64,000 nt of DNA, from NCBI RefSeq assembly GCF_963676665.1, contig NZ_OY781378.1, positions 434,001-498,000 on the forward strand. The letters are read 5' to 3'. Made by a program: the position numbers and the translations under genes. Within the stretch, counting starts at the first letter, position 1; each line of letters begins with the position of its first letter. This document shows, piece after piece, positions 38,027 through 44,891 of this stretch. Below the pieces are notes generated by a model. That model saw nothing but the letters and a program-made list of their open reading frames with translations. It did no database searches and was not told where the DNA came from. The DNA is from an uncultured Tolumonas sp. GTDB lineage: Bacteria > Pseudomonadota > Gammaproteobacteria > Enterobacterales > Aeromonadaceae.

Positions 38027-39475
38027 TCCGCGCATGATGCTAGTCAGGCACAAATTGGTCTGCTGCACGAAATGAATGAAATTAAAGAAATCTTCGCTTT
38101 CCAATTCTCGGCCACTGGCAGCACGATCGGCATAAAATACGCCAATACTTTGTTTATCAATCACGATCGGTGAGAGGAAAAAACCGCGGGCACAACTGAT
38201 CGCTTTGGTGGCCGCAGAAAGCAGATGATTCCAACGTGGATCAGTATGGCTTTTGATCCACAAGGTTTCCTGCGACTGCAAACAATGATTGAAGATAGAA
38301 CGCCCGCCAGTCAGATCCACGACAAATACTTCTTTCAGTTGCCCTTCGTCTAATGACAAAGCAAAACGGGGTTGTAATTGCGTTTTCTCCCGATTTAGCA
38401 GCAATACCAAGACCCGATCCATGCCGACACCGGTATAGATCCCTTGTAATGATTTTTGCATGATCAGGTTAATGTCGGCCATTTCATGTGCTAATGCTGT
38501 GAGTTCCCGTAATGTTTTCAGCTGAATAGCATCGTTCGGTTCGTTCACCGGTATGAGTGCTTTTTCAGTAGTTAACAGAGGGGCAAGGCTGGCATCAAGG
38601 TAAGGGGATAACATTAACGCGCCATAGGTATAAGCCAGTTTGATGGTCTCTTCAGCGCAGTTTTTGGCCCGTTGTTTGACCTCTCTGACATCCAGTTTCA
38701 TAAGTTTACTGAGCACATTTAATTCTTGCTCGATTTGTACTGGCGTAGTTTTCGGATTTTGTAATAACGCACTAAAGGTATTGGCCTCGGCAATCGCTTG
38801 TAATTCGGGGGTACGGCGTTCCGGATCTTTGAGGGACAGTTGTAACATGCTGCCCATATTCCACGAACTGGCTAAACCAGCACTGATCTTTATAAAGCTG
38901 GTACCGAGCATTTCGCGGATGATTTCATTGTTATCCCCCTGCGTTTGTCGCAGTTTTTGATCCAGCTGTTCGGTGATCGGGCCGCCCATACTCCAGAATG
39001 CGCTTTCACCGAGATTATGTAGCAGGGCTGCGATATAGGCTTCTTCGCGGGTGGCTTCGTCGTAATCGGCGAGGATCATGCGGGCCAGCATGGCGGCATG
39101 AAAAGATTGTGCGATCAGACGTAATAAGCGTTCATAGACGGGCTGCGATATATCGTGGCTTTTGAGCAGGCTATCGACCAGTTTGGCAGTAATGCAGATC
39201 TGTTTCAGCGCATTAAAACCCAGCAGTACGACTGCCCGGCTGATGGTGGTCACCTGATTACTGCCGCGGCTATAAGTGACACTGTTGGCGACGCGTAAAA
39301 TGCGGGTGGTCAACCCATTATCATGCAGGATCGATTTGCCCAGATCAGCGAGTGACATATTGTCATCTTGCGCCATCTTTTCCAGCATCCGCACTGTGGC
39401 ACACAGCGCTGGCATTTCCTGCACGCTGATGCGCTCAATCCAGGCATCGGTTCCACGGGTTGTTTGAATCGCCAT
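38021..39475 (-). CDS. HDOD domain signalling protein with C-terminal GAF-like domain
   Basis: 484 residues. The N-terminal HDOD domain (about 18-215) has ILHDNGLTTRILRVANS and AALLHNLGESAFW but lacks the HD-phosphohydrolase metal residues, as normal for HDOD. The last about 160 residues look like a GAF sensor domain (MDRVLVLLLNREKTQL ... SIGVFYADR). Such proteins act in signalling, often linked to c-di-GMP or surface behaviour. No DNA-binding or catalytic domain is seen. It interrupts the nif region on the opposite strand. Confidence 0.85.
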   Translation of the reverse strand: MAIQTTRGTDAWIERISVQEMPALCATVRMLEKMAQDDNMSLADLGKSILHDNGLTTRILRVANSVTYSRGSNQVTTISRAVVLLGFNALKQICITAKLVDSLLKSHDISQPVYERLLRLIAQSFHAAMLARMILADYDEATREEAYIAALLHNLGESAFWSMGGPITEQLDQKLRQTQGDNNEIIREMLGTSFIKISAGLASSWNMGSMLQLSLKDPERRTPELQAIAEANTFSALLQNPKTTPVQIEQELNVLSKLMKLDVREVKQRAKNCAEETIKLAYTYGALMLSPYLDASLAPLLTTEKALIPVNEPNDAIQLKTLRELTALAHEMADINLIMQKSLQGIYTGVGMDRVLVLLLNREKTQLQPRFALSLDEGQLKEVFVVDLTGGRSIFNHCLQSQETLWIKSHTDPRWNHLLSAATKAISCARGFFLSPIVIDKQSIGVFYADRAASGRELESEDFFNFIHFVQQTNLCLTSIMRGK

Positions 39476-39554
39476 CGTCCTGATTTCCCGCCGTCATTCT
39501 ATTATTGCTAACCTTAAGCATAACGAAAAAAAGCGGGTTGTCTGCAGACTTAAT

Positions 39555-40790
39555 TTACTCTTGTGCGCTCAACCACTTAGTTATGCCATGAGCGGCTACA
39601 TAACCACTGGCAAAACAGCCGGTCAGCAGATAACCGCCGGTTGGAGCTTCCCAATCAAGCATCTCACCGGCACAAAAAGTACCAGGCATCGTGTTCAGCA
39701 TCAGTTGCGCATTTAACGCAGAGAAACAGACGCCTCCGGCAGTGCTGATGGCTTCATCTATCGGTGTGGTGCGTAACACCTGTAGCGGGAATTGTTTGAT
39801 GGCAGCAGCCAGTAGCGTTTCGTTGGTGAAGGTTTCTTTGCTCAGACATTCCCGTAACAGTGCTGCTTTGACGCCATCAATACCAACTTTGCTTTTTAGC
39901 TGTGTCGACAATGATTTTGCGCCGCGTGAGCGCAATTCCTGCTCAATGCGAGCTAGTGATTTGTGTGGCAGCAGATCGAGCGTTAATGTGGCGTTGCCCT
40001 GTTGCGTCAGCTGGTCGCGCAGCTCTGCCGCAAACACATAAATCAGACTGCCTTCGACACCACGTTCCGTGATCACAAACTCACCTTGGCGCTCGGTTAA
40101 TTTGCCTTCACGATCGGTCAAACTGGCCACTACAGTTTTCATCGGCGTTCCGGCAAAGCGGCTGCGAAAATCATCCGACCAGGCCAGCTCAAAACCACAG
40201 TTGGCGGCCTGCAACGGTGCCACGGCGATATGGCGGGTTTGTAACAAGGGCACCCAGGCACCATCAGAACCCAGCCGTGACCAACTGCCACCACCTAAGG
40301 CCAGTAACACGGCATCAGCTGCGACGCTAGTTTCTCCGTCCGGTGTTGCAAACATCAGATGTTGCTGATCATTCCAGCCGATCCAGCGATGGCGAACATG
40401 AAATTTCACCCCTGATTCGCGCAGGCGTTGCAGCCAGGTGCGTAACATGGGGGCTGCGCGCATATCGGTTGGGAACACGCGACCAGAGCTGCCGACAAAG
40501 GTGTCAAAACCCAGTTCATGTGACCATTGGCGCAGTGCGTTGGCATCAAAGGCTTGTAGCAGCGGTAACATCTCTTGCTGGCGATGTCGGTAGCGATTTA
40601 CAAAATCGGGAAACGCTTCGGAGTGGGTAATATTCATGCCGCCTTTACCAGCCTGCAGAAATTTACGCCCCACCGATGGCATAGCATCAAACAGATCGAC
40701 CTGAACGCCTTGCTGGCTCAACACTTCTGCCGCTATGAGTCCGGCGGGGCCACCACCAATAATAGCCACCCGTTTTGTTGATAATGCCAC
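39555..40790 (-). CDS. TIGR03862/BaiN-like flavoprotein
   Basis: 411 residues from a GTG start at 40790 (GGAG 6 bases upstream). N-terminal FAD-binding GGGPAGLIAAEVL, a PSVGRKFLQAGKGGMNITHS segment, GRVFPTDMRA and ALGGGSWSRLGSDG, and a C-terminal CFSALNAQLMLNTMPGTFCAGEMLDWEAPTGGYLLTGCFA region typical of HI0933/YhiN flavoproteins. Probably an NAD(P)/FAD oxidoreductase; the substrate is unknown. Head-to-tail with the HDOD gene (79-base gap). Confidence 0.85.
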   Translation of the reverse strand: MALSTKRVAIIGGGPAGLIAAEVLSQQGVQVDLFDAMPSVGRKFLQAGKGGMNITHSEAFPDFVNRYRHRQQEMLPLLQAFDANALRQWSHELGFDTFVGSSGRVFPTDMRAAPMLRTWLQRLRESGVKFHVRHRWIGWNDQQHLMFATPDGETSVAADAVLLALGGGSWSRLGSDGAWVPLLQTRHIAVAPLQAANCGFELAWSDDFRSRFAGTPMKTVVASLTDREGKLTERQGEFVITERGVEGSLIYVFAAELRDQLTQQGNATLTLDLLPHKSLARIEQELRSRGAKSLSTQLKSKVGIDGVKAALLRECLSKETFTNETLLAAAIKQFPLQVLRTTPIDEAISTAGGVCFSALNAQLMLNTMPGTFCAGEMLDWEAPTGGYLLTGCFASGYVAAHGITKWLSAQE

Positions 40791-40890
40791 CCTGTTCTCC
40801 GTTTATTCATTCCGCTTGAGAGTGCTGATTGTAACATTCAATCAAATGCTGTGCTGAAACAGACGAAATTCCTCAGCAAAATACGGACGT

Positions 40891-40920
40891 AAAAAAGCCA
40901 CCGGAAGTCGGTGGCTGAAA
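40891..40920 (-). terminator. Rho-independent terminator of the TRL-like gene
   Basis: Perfect 8-bp stem (AGCCACCG 40896-40903 with CGGTGGCT 40909-40916) with a 5-base loop; on the minus strand it is followed by TTTTTT. Confidence 0.92.
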
Positions 40921-40948
40921 TAACAACGGAGTGAGGGTGTTGTTGGTG

Positions 40949-41257
40949 TTATTCGCCTTTCACGGTCACGGTGTAAGTGCCGATCAAACCCAGAATGTTG
41001 TTAGATTTCTGGTCAACATGGCTGACACGGCTGATGTTGCCATTTTTCTTGGCGGCATCGATAGAGCAGTCGCCCAGAGCCACCATAGCCAAATAGCTCT
41101 TACAGGTCGCAGTACCTGTTTTGCTGGCTTCGGCGTTAGAAGTGGCAGTGACTGGTGCATTGATGTCAGTAAAAATTGCGCCAACCGGCTGAGAAGTTGC
41201 ACAACCTGTCAGAGCGAATGCAGAGGCTAACAGGGTGCTGATGATAATTTTGTTCAT
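40949..41257 (-). CDS. TRL-like family lipoprotein
   Basis: 102 residues: signal peptide, lipobox LTGC (Cys19), then the TRL pattern PVGAIFTDINAPVTATSNAEASKTGTATCKSYLAMVALGDCSIDAAKKNGNI (two conserved cysteines). Small outer-membrane or periplasmic lipoprotein, role unknown. It is monocistronic with its own terminator and divergent from the iscA(nif) unit. Confidence 0.85.
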   Translation of the reverse strand: MNKIIISTLLASAFALTGCATSQPVGAIFTDINAPVTATSNAEASKTGTATCKSYLAMVALGDCSIDAAKKNGNISRVSHVDQKSNNILGLIGTYTVTVKGE

Positions 41258-41401
41258 GATTTATCCCGAGAGTAATGACGATACATGGATGCCATAAGGC
41301 GGGCGGCAATGTATTACAAGACTCTATTGATAACCACCTGAATTTCTGCACTCCTGTTAGTTGTAACAGCCCAGGTTAAATCGGTTGTTTAACCTGCGAA
41401 A

Positions 41402-41446
41402 TGTCTTTGATGACACACCTTTCGACATACTGTCTTAACTGCGACA
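41402..41446 (+). promoter_or_regulatory. Two NifA upstream activator sites for the iscA-nifUS unit
   Basis: TGT-N10-ACA at 41402-41417 and 41431-41446, 29 bp apart, the nearer about 80 bp before the -24 element. This is the standard layout for NifA activation. Confidence 0.78.
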
Positions 41447-41528
41447 AAAGCTGACAATGCTCGTTCTGTTGTCAGACAAAACAGCCTTTCTCTTGTTTTA
41501 TCTAATTGAAAAATAATGATTTTGTATG

Positions 41529-41544
41529 TGGCACCTCATTTGCA
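41529..41544 (+). promoter_or_regulatory. Sigma-54 promoter of iscA(nif)-nifU-nifS
   Basis: TGGCACCTCATTTGCA is nearly the full consensus (TGGCAC N5 TTGCA), the best of the three sigma-54 promoters here. The start point should be near 41555. Confidence 0.93.
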
Positions 41545-41548
41545 GCTT

Positions 41549-41564
41549 TGTGATCACGGTCACA
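41549..41564 (+). promoter_or_regulatory. Perfect CRP palindrome over the predicted transcription start
   Basis: TGTGA-N6-TCACA (41549-41553 and 41560-41564), all 10 conserved positions. It begins 5 bases after the -12 element and is centred near +1, where CRP-cAMP would be expected to block sigma-54 polymerase rather than activate. It also ends just before the ribosome site (GGGAGAG). Confidence 0.65.
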
Positions 41565-41576
41565 GGGAGAGACATC

Positions 41577-41936
41577 ATGATTCAAATCGACGAAAGCGCA
41601 CTGACGCAACTACATCAACTGCAGCAACAACTGGTGCAGGAATGTATCGGTTTGCGTCTGATTGCCAAAGGTGATCCTTGCTCTGGGATCAAAGTAGATA
41701 TGGGCTGGACTGCCACTCAACAGCCTGACGACGTGTTGTTCCGTCAGGATGGTCTGGTGTTTTTAGCCGATCGCCGTCAATGGCCTTTATTAAAAGATTG
41801 TCAGATCTCACTGGCGGAACGTCAGGGGCAAGCGGGTTTCAACATTCAGCCACAGCCTGCAGATTGTAAATGCAGCAGCGGCAGTTGCAGCCCGACACAA
41901 GCCACCAACTGCCCATCAACCGCCAGTGTGAACTAA
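41577..41936 (+). CDS. Nif-associated IscA/HesB-like iron-sulfur protein
   Basis: 119 residues from ATG 41577 (GGGAGAG upstream). HesB/IscA-like fold with the first conserved cysteine in DPCSGIKVDMG; the usual C-terminal CGC pair is replaced by a cysteine-rich tail (CKCSSGSCSP ... NC). It is the first gene of the nifUS unit, as iscA-nif is in Azotobacter. It probably serves as an Fe-S or iron carrier in nitrogenase cluster assembly. Sequence divergence from standard IscA is considerable, so the assignment rests partly on context. Confidence 0.75.
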   Translation: MIQIDESALTQLHQLQQQLVQECIGLRLIAKGDPCSGIKVDMGWTATQQPDDVLFRQDGLVFLADRRQWPLLKDCQISLAERQGQAGFNIQPQPADCKCSSGSCSPTQATNCPSTASVN

Positions 41937-41974
41937 AAATACGCGCATAAAGATATGCACAAAGGAGACGAGTC

Positions 41975-42868
41975 ATGTGGAACTATTCAGAAAAAGTTAA
42001 AGATCACTTCTTCAATCCACGCAATGCCAAGGTGATTGCCGATGCGAACGCCGTAGGTGACGTTGGCTCGATCAGCTGTGGTGATGCGTTACGTCTGATG
42101 TTGCAGGTCAATACAGAGAGCGAAATTATCGAAGATGCCGGTTTCCAGACATTCGGTTGCGGCAGCGCCATTGCCTCTTCTTCTGCGCTGACCGAGATGG
42201 TGATCGGTAAAACCTTGGATGATGCGCTGAAGATCAGCAACATGGATATCGCAGATTATCTCGACGGTCTGCCACCTGAAAAAATGCACTGTTCCGTGAT
42301 GGGCCAGGAAGCATTGCAAGCAGCAATTGCCAATTTCCGCGGCGAAGAGTGGCACGATGACCATGAAGAAGGCGCATTGATCTGTAAATGCTTTGCGGTG
42401 GATGAAGTCAAAATCATCAAAGCCGTAAAAGAGAACGGCCTGACCTCGATTGCCGATGTCATCAACTACACCAAAGCAGGTGGTGGTTGTGGCGCCTGCC
42501 ATGAAAAAATTGAACAAGCGTTACAGAAAGTGTTGGCAACTCAGCCTTGTAATGAAGCACGCATTGCGACTACTAGTCTGGAGCGCAGCAAAGTCGCCCC
42601 GCATGTTGATCTGGCGAAGAAAGATGAAAACTGGCGCACGGTGGCCGCGGTACTGGAAGAGATGCGTCCGCGTCTGCAAGCAGATGGCGGTGATGTCGCC
42701 TTGATCAGTGTCACCGACAGCAAAGTCGAAGTGGCACTGTCAGGTAGCTGTGTCGGCTGCATGATGACTGATATGACGCTGTCTTGGATCCAACAGACCT
42801 TGATGGAAAAAATGGGCCGTTACATGCAGGTCGTGAGTGTGACTCAAGCCGAAACAGCATTGGTTTAA
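41975..42868 (+). CDS. nifU: Iron-sulfur cluster scaffold NifU
   Basis: 297 residues, full three-domain NifU. N-terminal IscU-like domain (about 1-125) with Cys in SCGDALR, FGCGSA and MHCSVMG; central [2Fe-2S] BFD-type domain (about 130-195) with CKCF and [12 protein letters not shown]-terminal Nfu domain with the CVGCMM cluster site. It receives sulfur from NifS and delivers [4Fe-4S] clusters to nitrogenase proteins. AAAGGAG precedes the ATG. Confidence 0.97.
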   Translation: MWNYSEKVKDHFFNPRNAKVIADANAVGDVGSISCGDALRLMLQVNTESEIIEDAGFQTFGCGSAIASSSALTEMVIGKTLDDALKISNMDIADYLDGLPPEKMHCSVMGQEALQAAIANFRGEEWHDDHEEGALICKCFAVDEVKIIKAVKENGLTSIADVINYTKAGGGCGACHEKIEQALQKVLATQPCNEARIATTSLERSKVAPHVDLAKKDENWRTVAAVLEEMRPRLQADGGDVALISVTDSKVEVALSGSCVGCMMTDMTLSWIQQTLMEKMGRYMQVVSVTQAETALV

Positions 42869-42879
42869 GGAGACGGAAC

Positions 42880-44085
42880 ATGAAAGCGATCTATTTAGAT
42901 AACAACGCAACGACCCGTCTCGATCCGATGGTGCTGGAAGCCATGATGCCGTTTATGACAGAACATTATGGCAACCCTTCCTCGATTCATGGTTTTGGTG
43001 AACCGGTGCGTAAAGGCATTGAACGGGCACGGGAACAAGTGGCTGCGCTGTTAGGCGCTGCGCACGACAGCGAAATCATCTTTACCTCTTGTGCGACAGA
43101 AGCCAATAGCACGGCCATTTTATCGGCGGTGGAAGCTTTACCAGAACGTAAAGAGATCATCACTACTGTGGTTGAACATCCGGCCATTCTGGAGGTGTGT
43201 GAACATCTGGAACGTCGTGGTTACACCATTCATCGTTTGCCTGTCGATAACCAAGGGCGTCTCGATCTCGATCATTACCAATCGCTGCTTAGCGAAAACG
43301 TCGCGCTGGTCAGTGTGATGTGGGCGAACAACGAAACGGGCACTGTATTTCCGGTGCAAACCATGGCGACCATGGCGAAAGAAAAAGGCGTGTTGTTCCA
43401 TACCGACGGGGTGCAGGCGGTGGGCAAGTTCCCAATCCACTTGGCCAGCAGTGATATTGATATGCTCTCTTTTTCCGGCCATAAAATTCATGCACCGAAA
43501 GGCGTGGGTGCGTTGTATGTCAAACGTGGCAGCCGTTTCCGTCCGTTACTGCGTGGCGGTCATCAAGAACGTGGTCGTCGTGCCGGCACCGAAAATGCCG
43601 CTGGTATTGTGGGCCTCGGCATGGCTTGTGAACTGGCTGAAGTGCATATGCCGATCATGTCGCATCTGGCGGAGCTGCGTGACGAACTACAAGCCGGGTT
43701 ACTGGAAAAAGTGCCGTGTTCTATCGTGACAGGTGATATTGAAAACCGCACTCCTAACACGCTGAATATCGCCTTTGAATATATCGAAGGGGAAGCAATT
43801 CTGCTGATGCTGAACCAACTCGGTATCGCCGCTTCCAGTGGCAGTGCCTGCACCTCCGGCTCTCTGGAGCCATCACACGTCATGCGTGCGATGAGTATTC
43901 CGTACACTGCTGCGCATGGTAGCGTTCGTTTCTCACTGTCGCGTTACACCCGCCAGAAAGAGATCGACTATGTGCTGGAAAAACTGCCGCCGGTGATTGA
44001 ACGTCTGCGTTCACTGTCGCCTTACTGGGTGCAGAACAAACCTGATCTGGAAAAAATGGGTGAGTTTGCACCAGCGTATGGTTAA
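42880..44085 (+). CDS. nifS: Cysteine desulfurase NifS
   Basis: 401 residues from ATG 42880 (AAGGAG upstream, 11 bases after nifU). PLP enzyme that takes sulfur from cysteine. PLP Lys in SFSGHKIHAPKG and active Cys in SGSACTSGSLEPSH. The start MKAIYLDNNATT is typical of NifS. It is the last gene of this nif unit in the window; nifV, nifW, nifZ and nifM do not follow. Confidence 0.97.
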   Translation: MKAIYLDNNATTRLDPMVLEAMMPFMTEHYGNPSSIHGFGEPVRKGIERAREQVAALLGAAHDSEIIFTSCATEANSTAILSAVEALPERKEIITTVVEHPAILEVCEHLERRGYTIHRLPVDNQGRLDLDHYQSLLSENVALVSVMWANNETGTVFPVQTMATMAKEKGVLFHTDGVQAVGKFPIHLASSDIDMLSFSGHKIHAPKGVGALYVKRGSRFRPLLRGGHQERGRRAGTENAAGIVGLGMACELAEVHMPIMSHLAELRDELQAGLLEKVPCSIVTGDIENRTPNTLNIAFEYIEGEAILLMLNQLGIAASSGSACTSGSLEPSHVMRAMSIPYTAAHGSVRFSLSRYTRQKEIDYVLEKLPPVIERLRSLSPYWVQNKPDLEKMGEFAPAYG

Positions 44086-44113
44086 CCAACTCTACACATG
44101 GTTGTTATATCGT

Positions 44114-44139
44114 GGGGGCCTTATGGTCCCTTATTTTTT
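44114..44139 (+). terminator. Terminator after nifS
   Basis: GGGGCC-type stem (44115-44120 with 44125-44130, one G-U pair), TTAT loop and TTATTTTTT tail. Confidence 0.7.
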
Positions 44140-44304
44140 GCGTGTTGTTATTCCGCAATTGCGTTACTTCACCTTACTATGGGTCAGGGTGTGTTATAAC
44201 TTTTGAAAAACCCGCCTGTGCTAGCGATGAATACACTGAGTGAATCAACATCACAGATCTCAGCGCAACTGGTGGAAGCCGTTAATGGATTTAAGGTGTA
44301 ACGC

Positions 44305-44740
44305 ATGTCTGCAGTAAAAAAAAACCATAGTAGTCAGTCTTGTTGTCGGGCAATTGCTGGCGGGTTGTCAGTCGGTTACCGATAGTGAAAAAGAAAAATC
44401 TTCCACGACCAAACAGAGCAAGGAACCCTCACAACTGTTTCTGGCTGATTTAAAAAACAACGGCGATCACCTGTTTTGCGATCAGCCGGCTTATCTGCAT
44501 TGCTTCCGGCAAACTAAAACCAAATGTTTAAAAGATTTGGCCGCCGTGAAGGAACCTTGTTTGCAAAGTGCATTGCAAAGTAATGGCGGTCAGGTCGCTG
44601 ACAATAATTACAAGAAAGTCGGTAATGATTTTGCGTTATGTATGTTGGTCAAACATGCGCTGATGTATCCAAAGCGGGCAGATGCCATCGGGCGTTGTTT
44701 AGACGATGCTAAATTTGACAATAAACCAGTAACAAACTGA
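44305..44740 (+). pseudogene. Small cysteine-rich lipoprotein, frame interrupted at an A9 run
   Basis: ATG 44305 opens MSAVKK and then meets nine A residues (44316-44324). As written, the frame stops early. With eight A the signal peptide would read on through TIVVSLVVGQLLAGC, a perfect lipobox, into the open frame that ends at 44740 (six further cysteines, VCDQPAYLHC-like pattern, Lys-rich). So either the sequence carries a one-base error, the gene is phase-variable or expressed by slippage, or it is inactive. The mature part (about 125 residues) is otherwise intact. Function unknown. Confidence 0.65.
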
Positions 44741-44776
44741 TTTTAAAGTGTTTTATAATAGTGGGTTTCTCTTATG

Positions 44777-44823
44777 AAGATACATTCGTATTGCTTACAA
44801 AATAAGTAATGAGAATGTATCTT
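44777..44823. repeat. 47-bp near-perfect hairpin upstream of the hybrid kinase gene
   Basis: AAGATACATTC (44777-44787) and GAATGTATCTT (44813-44823) are perfectly complementary, and the inner arms ATTGCTTA (44790-44797) and TAAGTAAT (44803-44810) pair with one G-U, leaving a short CAAAA-centred loop. No T tract. It lies between the lipoprotein remnant and the kinase. It may be an operator, a leader structure or a relic mobile repeat. Confidence 0.6.
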
Positions 44824-44891
44824 ATTCTGGTGGCGACTTTTTGCCCAGCCAACTATGCTGATCCTATTCGGACGAAACTGGAAATCAGACA

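Noticed and set aside
44227-44301. 24-codon frame MNTLSESTSQISAQLVEAVNGFKV before the A9 lipoprotein
   Set aside because: No ribosome site upstream and too short to judge; could be a leader peptide but nothing supports it.
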